A stretch of 64,000 bases of DNA from Oegoconia quadripuncta (taxonomy: Eukaryota > Arthropoda > Insecta > Lepidoptera > Autostichidae), in assembly GCA_949316235.1 (NCBI GenBank), contig OX438750.1, positions 22,632,865 through 22,696,864 on the forward strand. The letters are read 5' to 3'. Numbering within the stretch: position 1 is the first letter of the stretch; each line of letters begins with the position of its first letter. A program made the position numbers and the translations under genes. This document shows positions 33,153-43,494 of this stretch, piece by piece. The notes beneath the pieces were generated by a model that was not told the origin of the DNA, ran no database searches, and was given only the letters and a program-made list of their open reading frames with translations.

Positions 33153-33554
33153 TACACACATTACTTTATTACTTATATTAAACGTCACTATAGGAAGACA
33201 CAGACATTCGAAACGGGTACATAAGAAGGCATCTTCGAGAGTGTGAGCAACAAAATGGGGTTACTTGAAGGGCTCACAATTCATATCGCTTTAAATAAAA
33301 TTGTCTCCATTCCCTAAAAATATAAACTTTTTAAAATTTACTCCCGTGATGTCCTAAGATGGACATGTCCATATCATACATCTATTCATATAGAGGATGA
33401 TAATTGTATAGATACAGAGGAAATCCCTATGAAATAAATAAGAGAGAATAATAAATAAGAAAATAAGTAAGGAAGAGAGAGAGCACAAAGACAAAAAGTG
33501 ATTATAATTGACAACTCAAAGTTATTGGTCAAGAGCTTTTTATTTATTTATTTA

Positions 33555-33866
33555 TTTTTTATGCACAACGGGTTGGTACTTGACCTCAATCACACCTGAT
33601 GTTAAGTGAAGATGAGGTCGAAGGTGGAAGTGTACTGGCCCGGAAAACACAACACATTTGGGGGACTGGCTATCTTATCTCTGACAACCGGAACACAACA
33701 ATGCCATTGCGTTTGGCGGTAGATTTAGATAAGATGGTGGTAGCTAGCGAGGCGAACATTTAAAATACCCTACCACCAACCAAACCGAGTACTTAAACAT
33801 GTACTCCGCTGGGGATTGAACCCGCGACCTCCGAATCGTAAACCCAGTTGAGCCACGGAGGCGGTT
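33555..33866 (-). mobile_element. SINE-A, near full length
   Basis: TTTTTTATGCACAACGGGTT, the complete body, and a B box region reading GGGGATTGAACCCGCGACC on the plus strand; head end GAGCCACGGAGGCGGTT. A small deletion removes part of the TGTTTACATT segment in the head. Confidence 0.9.
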
Positions 33867-33918
33867 AAAGCTAGACAATCATGATGATACAGTGTCTGTC
33901 ACTTATAACGTCGCCGAC

Positions 33919-33971
33919 GTTTAAATTCGAATTCACTATCTGCCCCCCAGATAGTGAATTCGAATTTAAAC
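33919..33971. repeat. perfect 24-bp palindrome with CCCCC loop
   Basis: Arms 33919-33942 and 33948-33971 are exact reverse complements. The left arm begins GTTTAAATTCGAATTC and ends CACTATCTG. The loop is five C residues. The arms are AT-rich, but the perfect match over 24 bp is unlikely by chance. Confidence 0.9.
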
Positions 33972-33974
33972 ATT

Positions 33975-35515
33975 TTTATTTAGAACGAATAAATCCATAG
34001 GTGTTAGTTACAGGAGTACAATTAATTGAATGTTATGTTAGTAGGACAACTTGGACATATAACTCAAAGCACTAAAAACGACATGGTTCTGCGATAACAG
34101 CAGTGACATTCAACACGCCAACAGCACTGGGGTATCTCGCTCAAGATATCGTTCTTGCTGGCACGAACAGGATTTAGTAAAATTTCCGTTTTACATAATA
34201 TAAAAATAAATTGATATTTACACCTGTAGATAGATAAGTTGATATATATAGCACAATGCCAAGTTTAGATCAACTAAGCTTTATCCTATATAAAAGATAT
34301 TGGTAGAATAATTTTATATCCAGACTAAAGTTTACATCCTTTTAAAATTATTGATAACTTAGGTCACACAGGTGCACAACTAATATATATTTACTAAGAT
34401 CATTAAAATTAACAATATTCATACTGTGCTCAGTATACCACAGACCTAAGACTGACAAAAGGAGTGTTTCCGAACAAATCTAATTGAAACGCGGGTCTCC
34501 CGCAGTCTCATGAAATTTAGATTAACACCATATCTGTACTGTGGGCATGACGAATCTCATATTAGATATTCCAAGTCATGATGCATTTCCAATCCTATTG
34601 CTGGGTAGACCTCTTCTTTCTTACGCTATCCTGTGCTATCAGTAAAATAATAAGTGGTAATTGAATTATAATGACTCAAGAAACAGTATCGTTCTTAACG
34701 TAATAGTAATATAAAAATGTAATGTAACTACTTGTAATCGAATAAAATTAGGTTTCGAGGCCGAAGCGTAACAGTAAGTAATGAAAGTATAATTCAATTA
34801 AATTGAATTAGGTATCTGTATCAAAAAGTTATGACGTCAAAGCTATCTCGATGTTAATAACACGCGACTGCTACAATATTGCTCTGCTCTTTGTTAATTA
34901 TTTTGGTCATTTAGGGTTTATGTTAGACACTCCTCGAACAATATGCATGCTTGTAAGGAAATGACAATACTGATGTAGAAAAAGGTCAAGTATCTAATCT
35001 AATCAAATTTAGAAATGAAGTACGCAAAAAAATGTTTTAGTATATGTTTCTTTGCACATTTAATAATAAGTATCTTATTTTGCATTTATATTAATTTAAA
35101 GTCATTATAAGTCTACGATTAAGTTGTTTTCTACTGATCTCACATATTAATATAATTGGAATAACAATCTGTGGAACTTGAGGTCTTTATTCTACTTATA
35201 GAACGAACATGTCGTTTAGAGGAACGCAATTTTTTTTTTTTATAAGAGTGGGCGGCAAATCATGTAATGTGTTTGAAAGACCTATCCAATGTGACACTCG
35301 CCCATACACAAAAAAATCCACATTTAATTTTACCACTTTGTCGGCGTGAATATTATGTGTGCCCATATCAAATTACAGCTTTCTTAGTAAGACCCTTAAA
35401 GCTAAGCTGCGGTAAGTGAAATTATAAGAGTTGTTGACTACGGAACCCTAAAAAACTAATATAATTGTATTGTGTTAATACAAAACAGTAAGCAACAATA
35501 AGGATCAATACTTTT
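33975..35515. other. unassigned AT-rich DNA
   Basis: About 1.5 kb with no recognised repeat or frame of note. An AATTCAATTAAATTGAATT dyad occurs at 34791-34809. Confidence 0.45.
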
Positions 35516-35519
35516 TACG

Positions 35520-35760
35520 ATCGATTGGTGTAGTGGATAGTGACCCTGTCAGCGAAACCAACGGTTACGGGTTCGAATCTCGCAAGCGATAAATGTTTGT
35601 GCGATGAATACGAACATTTATTCCCGAGTCATGGATGTGTATATATATATATATATATTTATGTATGTTTATTCCTTATCTAGTATCCATAGCACAAGCT
35701 TTGCTTAGTTTGGGACTAGATGATTGGTGTAAGTGTCCTAAATATTTATTTATTTATTAT
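35520..35760 (+). mobile_element. SINE-D, near full length
   Basis: A box region TTGGTGTAGTGGATAGTG, B box GGTTCGAATCTCG, then GTTTGTGCGATGAATACG, a (TA)n stretch, TATCTAGTATCCATAGCAC, GATGATTGGTGTAAGTGTCC and an AAATATTTATTTATTTATT tail. The best SINE-D copy in the window. Confidence 0.85.
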
Positions 35761-35764
35761 TTAG

Positions 35765-36595
35765 GTGTAACAAGGATATTTGGAAAAGGGTTCAGATTTT
35801 TAATCCACCCTTTAGATTAAAGATGTTCAACCTAATTAGATCCTGTAAACTTTCGTTACAAAAGTTGAAATTACGTTGCTAATTTATTTTTAATCCATTT
35901 CGACTTGGCTTTGGTCACTGTCCGAGATAATGGTGAGCCTGGGTTGGCTCATGAAATTGAAATGATGGGGTCACCGATAGGGCTGCCACGATGTCAGATA
36001 ATATTACATTAATTCAAAATGGAAATGGTAAAACTGATATTAAGTTTATTTCGCTTCTGGAGAAGAATCTGATATTTTCCAAGTATTATTATGATCTTAA
36101 TATTTATTAGTAACAACTACTTTTGGCGGTTCAGTTCTCACAAGACCTTTGTATAGTAGCACCGTCATTCATCCCGAGCACCCGAAGAAGTCAGCAGTCG
36201 CCACCGTAACATATATTTTTGAAGCAAAAAACACAGTGGGAAAAGGTTTCTTGGAAGTAGGTTTACAATAAGCATTTTTCTTTATTTTTCGAATGTAATA
36301 CTTTGTCTCTGCTTACCCCTACGGGAACAGGGGTGACTTTATACATATACCTACCTACTCAATCACAATAATATTGTAGAATCACTATATCGACTATGGT
36401 ATTAGGTGTTATTACAATAAAATCCTCATAGTTCTGTTATTGTAATGACATGCAAATCTTGAATAATGACAAAGATGCACAGAAAATCAGCAAGCATATA
36501 ATTAATATTCTTTTTGTTTTTAGTGGAATAAAACGAGTATTGTAGAAGCCACATCAGTAAGTTCCTTATTAAATGGCAGATCTTTGAAATGTGTG
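35765..36595. other. unassigned DNA
   Basis: No recognised mobile element. CTTACCCCTACGGGAACAGG at 36313 has a small dyad. No frame of interest. Confidence 0.4.
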
Positions 36596-36599
36596 AGAA

Positions 36600-36855
36600 C
36601 GCTGTTATATTATTTCCCCATGTAATATTTTTTTTTAAAACCGCAATCTTCTCAGATTTTATTGGGTTGTAGCGTTGAGTTTATGGGTGCCATTACTTGT
36701 TAGCATTATAATGGCGGGACTAGGTCCTGAATTCTGTCAATTCATATTGCAATGTTTAGTACTGAATTGGTACTATTTGCTACCTTTTGTAAAAAATAGG
36801 TCGATAGATAGGTCGATCTACTATTTCCACGTAATATTATCACATATTAAATGAT
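36600..36855 (+). repeat. direct duplication W, left unit
   Basis: Shares with 37151-37328 the blocks TTATTTCCCCATGTAATATT, AGTTTATGGGTGCCATTACT, AATAGGTCGAT and TATTTCCACGTAATATTATC. Contains about 75 bp in the middle that the right unit lacks. A SINE-B and an AAT microsatellite lie between the units. Confidence 0.75.
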
Positions 36856-36856
36856 T

Positions 36857-36861
<5 letters not shown>

Positions 36862-36888
<27 letters not shown>

Positions 36889-36899
36889 ATAAATATCCT
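36862..36899. repeat. AAT microsatellite
   Basis: About ten AAT/ATA units that grade into an AAATAAATAAT tail. This is the expanded 3' tail of the SINE-B on the minus strand. Confidence 0.85.
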
Positions 36900-37150
36900 T
36901 GGGCGTACATACAATGCCATCTAGTTCCACATTAAGCAACTATATACTTGTGTTGTGGATACCAGATGGTTGGTATACTACATAAATACATTTTTTTTCT
37001 AAATAAATACTTATTATAAATGAAAACATCCATAACTCGGGTACACATGTCTGTATTCATCATACAAACATATGCCCCTAGCCGAATTCGAACCCGCGAC
37101 CTTTTGGTATAGTGGTCAGAGTTTCTAACCACTACACCAAACAGGTCGTC
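36890..37150 (-). mobile_element. SINE-B, near full length
   Basis: ATATCCTTGGGCGTACATAC, CATCTAGTTCCACATTAAGC, GGATACCAGATGGTTGGTAT, TTATTATAAATGAAAACATC, CATAACTCGGG and a head whose B box reads GAATTCGAACCCGCGACC on the plus strand, ending at CCAAACAGGTCGTC. Lies between the two W units. Confidence 0.9.
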
Positions 37151-37328
37151 ATATTATTTTCCCATGTAATATTAAAAAAAAAACCTCATTCTTTTCATAT
37201 TCTATTGATTTGTAGCTGTTGAGTTTATGGGTGCCATTACTTACCTCCCAGCTACCCAATAGGTAAGCTACATTCCAAATAGGTCGATCTGCTATTTCCA
37301 CGTAATATTATCACATGTTAAATGATTG
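37151..37328 (+). repeat. direct duplication W, right unit
   Basis: Second copy of 36600-36855 with an internal deletion and an AGCTACCCAATAGGTAAGCT stretch of its own. The right edge TATTATCACATGTTAAATGA matches TATTATCACATATTAAATGA of the left unit. Confidence 0.75.
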
Positions 37329-37339
37329 GACGTTTATTT

Positions 37340-37600
37340 TACCGAATATCGGAGGAATTATGGAATCAACGTGTTCCCTCTCCCTCATATTGACAAGCGT
37401 TTGATTGGGGACAGCGGAGTAAGTGCGACAGATGTTAGGTAGGACGTGCATTAAACCAAATGGCTACGAGTGGAATGATTGACATTGATAATCCCTTTGT
37501 GGTTGGACCAGCTAAGACTGTCGCCAACGAAACTGTAGATATTATTTATGACTTTCCTACAACCATCTTCAATAGTTTAGTTATTTACTTATCTATTGGT
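37340..37600 (+). other. unrecognised short open frames
   Basis: Two stretches look mildly coding. One, about 37354-37437, ends in DSGVSATDVR before a stop; the other starts at ATG 37460 and reads MATSGMIDIDNPFVVG, then becomes hydrophobic and runs into repeat R. Composition is balanced compared with the surroundings. I recognise no domain; it could be a relic of a host gene or mobile element. Confidence 0.2.
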
Positions 37601-37615
37601 ATTAATATATGTTAT

Positions 37616-37845
37616 ACTAGCTATCCGCCCGCGGCTTCGCCTGCGTGGAATAACGTTATCACGGAAATTTGTTTATCCCGCGGGAACTACTCAATTTATC
37701 AGGATAAAATACCTATGTCCTATGTCTTAATCCAGGGTATTTTCTACATATATACCAAATTTCATCCAAATCCGTTTAGCCATTTCGCCGAGATTAAGGA
37801 ACAAACAAACAAACATCCAAACTTTTACATTTATAATATTAGTTA
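37616..37845 (-). mobile_element. dispersed repeat R, full-length copy
   Basis: ACTAGCTATCCGCCCGCGGC, TTCGCCTGCGTGGAATAACG, TATCCCGCGGGAACTACTCA, CCTATGTCTTAATCCAGGGT and the outer end TTACATTTATAATATTAGTT. Close in sequence to R at 41520-41743. Confidence 0.85.
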
Positions 37846-37849
37846 GATT

Positions 37850-38384
37850 AGTTTTGTTTAGTTAGGTATCTACTACTAATCTACTGTTCTCTAACTAACC
37901 TCATGGTTGATTGCAAAAAATTCCTCTATGGGATAAGTCCGCCATTGTACTCAAACTCTGTAACTATGTAAAATGAATGTATTTTCTTTTTATTCGATAA
38001 CAAAAAACCAAGTTATGTTTTGCTCGAATAAAATTTGAAACTTCCCTAGACTCGAAAAGAATAAGAAACAAAAAAAATAACTTGAGCATTTCAGTTTAAA
38101 ATATCTATTATGCTAAAAAAATACAACAATTACCTGTCTGCAAATATAAATATATGTACACACAATACACATGTTAACAAATGAATTCAAAAAATTTAAA
38201 CTGACGTTAAATTGCACGGAAACGTCATCCAGGCCACTCGTTTGGGGCATGGATTCTGAACAGACTAAGACGTTGAGCGTGGTAAGCACCTGCCCGAAGA
38301 TCACAAGAGGCTAGAACCATGATTACTATGACCTCGGGTCCATACAACAAGCCCCAAGAACTGTAAGTAACGATGAACTCATCG
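37850..38384. other. unassigned AT-rich DNA
   Basis: No recognised repeat or gene. Confidence 0.45.
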
Positions 38385-38840
38385 TTGGGAATTCGAAACA
38401 TTAAATTTTAGTGCTTGAAACAACATCCACGATTCACCTTTCTAAATATACATAAATAAACATGTGATAAGGATTATAGATTTTTTTAATGTAGGTAACC
38501 CTTGGTCGCTTTTTACGATACCCATGGGAAGAGATTCCACCCGTGTATAGTTAATACACCGAACATTCGCACTAAGAAGTTCGATTCTTCATTCATCATC
38601 CGAACAGCCAAGGCATGGAACTCCCTTCCGGCGTCAGTTTTTCCTGAATCCTACAACCTTGGGATCTTCAAGAGCAGAGTGAATAGGCATTTACTGGGAT
38701 CGCGTGCTTCATCTTCGACCACATCGTCGCTTTCCATCAGGTGAGATTGTGGTCAAAGGCGAATCCAGTCGATCATAAAAAAAAAAGATGGAATGGTTCA
38801 ATTCCATTTACGTACCCGAAACCACACGGCACTTTAAAAT
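38385..38840 (+). repeat. dispersed repeat G, split by a LINE end
   Basis: Left part: TTCGAAACATTAAATTTTAG, AACAACATCCACGATTCACC, TTGGTCGCTTTTTACGATAC, CCATGGGAAGAGAT. Right part from 38786: AGATGGAATGGTTCAATTCC, CCGAAACCACACGGCAC. Copy 5 at 58365 shows the two halves as one block, so the LINE fragment between them is an insertion. Confidence 0.7.
38536..38744 (+). pseudogene. LINE C-terminal coding end (element runs to 38785)
   Basis: About 69 codons to a stop, with IRTAKAWNSLPASVFP, NLGIFKSRVNRHLLG and a serine-rich end. From general knowledge, W-NSLP followed by F-K-x-x-V-x-x-H/F is the usual C-terminus of non-LTR retrotransposon ORF2. After the stop come TTCCATCAGGTGAGATTGTG, GTCAAAGGCGAATCCAGTCG and ATCATAAAAAAAAA. 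AGAT flanks the insertion (38532-38535 and 38786-38789). The 5' truncation and target-site duplication fit target-primed reverse transcription. Confidence 0.85.
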
Positions 38841-38954
38841 CAGCTCTAGAATTTATGTAGTTTGTTTTATTGAAGATAAAAGTACAGAAAATTAAAAAGC
38901 ATAGCCGACCAGGGTACAATTGCGCCATTTTACAACGGTTTTACCGTTCGAACG

Positions 38955-39195
38955 GAACGTTTTTGGTTTAGCTTTAGTTTACCTGATGTAAAAAATGGTA
39001 TCGCGCTATTTTTTGTGAACGATTATATCGTTGACGTTACCAAAGTAAAACCAAACCCAAAATATGTAGAGCTAACCACGAATATTAAAAAAAACTAAGT
39101 TAATTTCCGCTCAAATGATTAGCGCGATACGAAATGTGCTTAACGTAACGTTTTTGGTTATGGTTTAGCTTTGGTAATAACTTTCAAACCTTAGC
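38955..39195. repeat. inverted-arm repeat J, copies 2 and 2b
   Basis: TTTGGTTTAGCTTTAGTTTA, AAAAATGGTATCGCGCTATT, GTTGACGTTACCAAAGTAAA and ACCAAACCC match J copy 1. A second, more eroded set, TTTTTGGTTATGGTTTAGCT, follows at 39150-39170. No coding capacity. Confidence 0.5.
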
Positions 39196-39338
39196 GCGAT
39201 CGGCCCCCTGCAGTGTCAGGATCCCTTTGTCTAAATTGTATAGTAATGAACTTCGGCGCCCTCGATGAAATTCGACTAATAAGTAAAGGTTCAAATATTA
39301 AATTCGAGGAATAGTGAAGGATATAGCTATGACGTGCG

Positions 39339-39492
39339 TTTTTTTTATGCACAGCGGGTTGGTATCTGACCTCAATCACACCTGATGTTAAGTGAAGATG
39401 AGGTCGAAGGTGGAAGCGTACTGATACACGTGGTACTGACCCGGAAACCCCAACACATTTGGGGGACTGGCTACCTTATCTCTGACAACCGG
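39339..39492 (-). mobile_element. SINE-A, 5'-truncated, with small internal duplication
   Basis: Tail T run and GCACAGCGGG to CTCTGACAACCGG. GTACTGATACACGTGGTACT shows that the GTACTGA word was duplicated with an ACACGTG insert. Truncated at 39492, where an unrelated open frame begins. Confidence 0.85.
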
Positions 39493-39494
39493 AA

Positions 39495-39730
39495 ATACCA
39501 CTGATGATAGGTAATAAGGTCTGCTATTCTGTAAACTTGTTTGTACGGCTCGTGTCTGACTCCGCGGTGAAATGTCCAGTAGTCATGGACTTCAAGGTAT
39601 GATCGTAAAGTATATAGCCGTTTCTTGATCTCACCTTGGATTAAGGTACGAGCTGTGCCTATGAGCTTACGCAGCTGTGTGATTCCATTGATGGGTTGAC
39701 GTGAATCGCTCTCATTATAGCAAATCATCT
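39495..39730 (-). other. 75-80-codon open frame fused to a SINE, unrecognised
   Basis: The minus-strand frame starts at ATG 39728 and runs into the SINE before stopping at 39471. Its composition is protein-like (LRKLIGTARTLIQGEIKKRL, YLEVHDYWTFHRG), with Y, H, R and W spread evenly. A CAAGGTGAG donor-like word lies inside. I know no family with this sequence. It could be an exon, a captured transposon piece or a chance frame. Confidence 0.25.
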
Positions 39731-40540
39731 GTCACTGTTACTCGTATTTGAACTAAGCAGCATTTACCGATAGAATCGATAACGAAAGTAGTTTACGTAA
39801 ACTCTTAATAGTCCTGCTGAATAACAAGACGTGCAAACCCTGGTCTGAAAAGAGGAAGTAACTAAATTGATGTCTATAAAATTCTGCATTTTTTACAGAA
39901 ATCATTTATGTTCAGCCATAACAATGTAATCGAAGCTACGTCTTGTAACACACATAAAACAAAAGTCGACCAAGTCAATCGGCATAAATTTTATTTCAGC
40001 GATAAAATAAGAGTCTTGATATATTTTTTGGATTGGCAATTTGGCACTCAAATAAGTCTTGATGGAGCTTCAGTGATAAAAGGAAATGTTTTGCTGAGTA
40101 ATGGTACTGGAATATGGGTTTTGGGGATTCGATGCAAACTCATAAGGGATTTAGGATATTTTAAATCACTATTTTTGACACTCGACGCAAAAAAGAAGGG
40201 TGTTTTAATCCAACGTTCGCATTAACAAAGATTCGCTTTAAGTCAAATTAGGTTCACGACAGGATAGCTTTAAGACAAAAATTGTACAGTCGTGTTAAAT
40301 GGTCTCCACGTAGTTTTCCTTGATGTATGTAGGTATGTTGTCAAGCAAAGAAAACTCCTTCAGTTTTCCTTGCAATATCTTTTGAATGTCCACTCTTATG
40401 TCTATTTATTACGTATATTTATTATAGGATATTGTCTTATGTATGTAATATGATTGATTAGTTGGTGATTGATTTTTGTTCTCTTCCACTCTTCTCTATC
40501 AGCCGTAATCTCCGTGTTCAGCTGAATATCATCATTATAT
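39731..40540. other. unassigned DNA
   Basis: A 105-codon plus frame at 39908-40225 has no recognised domain. A GTTTTCCTTGATGTATG/GTTTTCCTTGCAATAT near-repeat occurs at 40312 and 40365. Nothing else. Confidence 0.35.
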
Positions 40541-40544
40541 AATG

Positions 40545-40740
40545 TTAAAGTATATCTATGTCTGTGTATTTGTATTTCGTCTATAGCATTGTGGCGTCAA
40601 AAAGGTTCAGTCTATTTGAAAACGGTTTTCTATTCTCGAAATCTGGTATTTACGGGGTTCTTAGTTTGATAGAAATCGGTTAAGCCGTTTTGAAGATATT
40701 TAGCTTTTAACAGAGTTAGTTTGTATATCGGATGATGTAA
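40545..40740 (+). repeat. dispersed repeat H, copy 6
   Basis: Weak 5' part, then AGTTTGATAGAAATCGGTTA, AGCCGTTTTGAAGATATTTA, GCTTTTAACAGAGTTAG, which is the H end. Precedes a minus-strand LINE tail. Confidence 0.55.
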
Positions 40741-40755
40741 TCATTGTCTCTTAGA

Positions 40756-40882
40756 GTTTTTTTTTGTGATTACTTGGATACGCGTTCGACCACAATCTCA
40801 CCTATGGAAAGTGTGGACAAAGATGAAGCACGCAATCTTAGTGCCTATTCACCCTACTCTTCAGGATCCCAAGGTTTTCTAC
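40756..40882 (-). mobile_element. LINE 3' tail
   Basis: On the minus strand it reads AACCTTGGGATCCTGAAGAG, TAGGGTGAATAGGCA, GCGTGCTTCATCTTTGTCC, ATAGGTGAGATTGTGGTCG and ends AATCACAAAAAAA. Same plan as 38700-38785. Only the last codons of the coding region and the tail are present. Confidence 0.75.
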
Positions 40883-41146
40883 ATTTTTAATTTATAATTA
40901 TAATACAACGTCTTACGATATGTCAACTATTTTATAGAAAAAGGGTGTATGAGAATGTGATATTTCAAAAATCCACATAATGTTAAGTGCGGTATGCACG
41001 TGTGTAATAATCCTTCAAGCAACAATGCCATGACAGTTCAATAAAAAAAATGCGCACGTGCAGTCATTAAAAAATAAATCGACTTTTTTCTTACAATTTT
41101 CCAAGAACTGATAAGCGCACATAAACGAGAAAGAAGTGTACTTACC

Positions 41147-41260
41147 GTCAAGCAGCAATGTTGTTAGCATTATTGGGTTCCGGTTGTTTGAGATAAGATA
41201 GCCACCCCTCCAACAAATAAGCTGGGGATTCCGAGTGAGCGCGAGCCTCCACCTTCGACA
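41147..41260 (+). mobile_element. SINE-A, internal fragment
   Basis: GTCAAGCAGCAATGTTGTTA, GTTCCGGTTGTTTGAGATAA, GATAGCCACCCCTCC and GAGCCTCCACCTTCGACAT. Both ends are missing. Confidence 0.75.
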
Positions 41261-41519
41261 TATCAAATAACTATAATACCTATATATACAATGGTGTATC
41301 AAGATGTAATAAAAATATTAATTTCGTGAGCACTAAATTTATATTAAGTAGTTAACAGATGTTGTTATTGGTATGATGATATGGAGAGCTGTGTCGCACA
41401 GGGGTACTCACTCTGCATTTCGGTTCTACAGTATACCAGGGTCGTGGGCTATTCCAACCCGATAAATGCTGAGTGAACACCTTTTTGGATTTAGAAATCT
41501 ATTGCTATTACTCTTATAA

Positions 41520-41743
41520 TCCAACTAATATTATAAATACGAAAGTTTGGATGTTTATTTGTTGCTCAATTACGGTGAAACGGATGAACGGATTTGGATT
41601 AAATTTGGTATATAGGTAGAATATACTCTGTTTTAAAAAATAGGATATTTTTTATCCCGATAAAGTGAATAGTTCCCGCGGGGTATACAAATTTCCGCGA
41701 TAAAGTTATTCCACGCAGGCGAAGCCGCACGCGGGAAGCTAGT
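41520..41743 (+). mobile_element. dispersed repeat R, full-length copy
   Basis: CCAACTAATATTATAAATAC, GAAAGTTTGGATGTTTATTT, ACGGATTTGGATTAAATTTG, TATCCCGATAAAGTGAATAG, TTCCCGCGGGGTATAC, CCACGCAGGCGAAGCCG and GGGAAGCTAGT. Both ends intact. Confidence 0.85.
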
Positions 41744-42434
41744 ACTTTTGTAAATATACAAGTCCAAATAAATACTTTATTTCTTCTTCTTACTCTGGGT
41801 GTCGTAAAAGGCGACCATTATTATTTTTATTTAGGCTAATATAGTATAACTACATACTACATGACTGTGTTTGGAGCTCCATATTGTGAACACGACTTAA
41901 GTTTGACGATCCCTTTAATTGTACCCAAGTATAGGCCAAAAAATATTTATTTTCATGACATATTTATATAAGTAACAATTTGTTACAACCGTAAGTTCAC
42001 ATCTAGAGACAGCAAATATCGGAAACACTTTCGTAAAAACTCTTTATGTACCACTAGATGATACGAGGGAGCAATAAAAACCTCGTCTTCCGAGATCTCA
42101 CCCATACAGCATCAAAATTTATAGGTTCCTCCTATATTGCGTTACGCAACTTCTGCCAACTTCTTATCTAATTCCAGAGGTCACAAACTTCGTGGGCTCA
42201 ATTTGTCACAGAACGGATAAATCTCGAAACTTGTAGGTAGGTACTTGTGTGATAAAAAGCTTGAAGTTGTGATACAAAAACGTGTCCGAAACCGAAAATG
42301 ATAAAACGCCACTATTAATCATGATCGAAATGATGAAATAGTTTGGATTTATCGCTCTGGTTAACGTTTTTTTAGGCGAAGTATAAACGAGCAAAAAATG
42401 AAACAATAGTGCGATTCAGGAATTGTTTATAACC
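41744..42434. other. unassigned DNA
   Basis: No recognised repeat or gene. CTCTGGGTGTCGTAAAAGGCGACC at 41795 is the reversed core of repeat G, about 20 bases only. Confidence 0.4.
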
Positions 42435-42600
42435 CCTGACGCGAAGAAGGATGCTATTAGTTTGTTAGAAGTCTATAAGTCTGTCTGTGTGTCTGTCGCA
42501 TTGTTTGCGCAATGTTTCTTAGCCATGTTTGATGGAAATTGGAAATCATATTGAGGAATTTAACTTTTAAGTTGGTTTTGTTTATGTGAATGATTTGGTA
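42435..42600 (+). repeat. dispersed repeat H, fragment
   Basis: CCCTGACGCGAAGAAGGATG, CTGTCTGTGTGTCTGTCGC, TTTCTTAGCCATGTTTGATG, GAAATTGGAAATC. The upstream half is too diverged to align by eye. Confidence 0.4.
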
Positions 42601-42755
42601 ATCATTTTTTCTCGTTGGGCCAAATATTGCCTTTTGAATGGCTAAGAAGAAAAAAAATATTGGATCTATCTAGATATTAAACAGTATTGCGGTCTAGGAA
42701 TAGTTTTTGATTCTGTAGACTTTTGAAATTATACTTATCATGTTTGTGGGTTTCG

Positions 42756-42779
42756 ATACAATACAATACAATACAATAC
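42756..42779. repeat. ACAAT microsatellite
   Basis: About five units of ATACA/ACAAT directly before a SINE-A tail fragment. Confidence 0.85.
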
Positions 42780-42843
42780 TCATCTTCACTTAACATCAGG
42801 TGTGATTGAGTTCAAGTACCAACCCGTTGTGCATAAAAAAAAA
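42780..42843 (+). mobile_element. SINE-A tail fragment
   Basis: TCATCTTCACTTAACATCAG, GTGTGATTGAGTTCAAGTAC, CAACCCGTTGTGCAT and an A run. It meets a minus-strand LINE 3' end at its A tail. Confidence 0.85.
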
Positions 42844-42970
42844 TATAAATACACTTTATTGCACAAAAGAAAAGAAAATACAGTTTCAGAAAAGTGGTAA
42901 GAATAGAATGTACAATTTGGCGACCTTATCACTAAAAGCGATCTCTTCCAGGCAACCTTTGGGTATAAGG
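42844..42970 (-). mobile_element. LINE 3' untranslated end
   Basis: Reads on the minus strand CCCAAAGGTTGCCTGGAAGA, GATCGCTTTTAGTGATAAGG, TCGCCAAATTGTACATTC and TTTTGTGCAATAAAGTGTAT. It is the clearest copy of this 3' end in the window. Confidence 0.75.
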
Positions 42971-43494
42971 ACAGTACATTTGAAATAGGTAGGTAGGTAC
43001 ACTTGAAATCGATACCTCATTTTGGAACAATGGACCCTTATAAGGTCACTTTGTGGTCTATCTGTCTATCGGTCTGTCCGTGTGTCAATGACCTTTTTCT
43101 CAGGCTTGAAGTATTCAGATGAAATTAATGTCGAAGATCTATGGCCTCATACTACTTGTAAGATATTCATGTTTTCAATGTAATGGAATAAAAAAATACG
43201 CGCTTTCAGAGCGAATTTACGTGTGTATGTTTAGTAACTTCTTTTATAAATTCGATTTAACAAACGATGTGAATGACGTTATGTACGTGTATGTATATTA
43301 TTTAAGTTTAACTGAAATTTGTCTAAAACATGATACACACCGATCAAGATGTAAAGGAAAATATAACAAAATCCAAAACAATATCATAAAAATTAAGCCT
43401 GCTACCTTAATTGTGTTGCCGACTGTACGAAACGCTCAGTGTACGAGTGCTAATCGCACTTGACTGTATTTTTGTTATGAGAAGCGTTCCTTTC
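42971..43494. other. unassigned DNA
   Basis: A (TAGG)n run at 42988. A 114-codon plus frame at 43119-43463 has a low-complexity, AT-driven composition and no domain. Confidence 0.35.

Noticed and set aside
35520..35590. tRNA gene on the plus strand
   Set aside because: Same reasoning: it is the head of SINE-D, with copies at 24614, 29160 and 56461.
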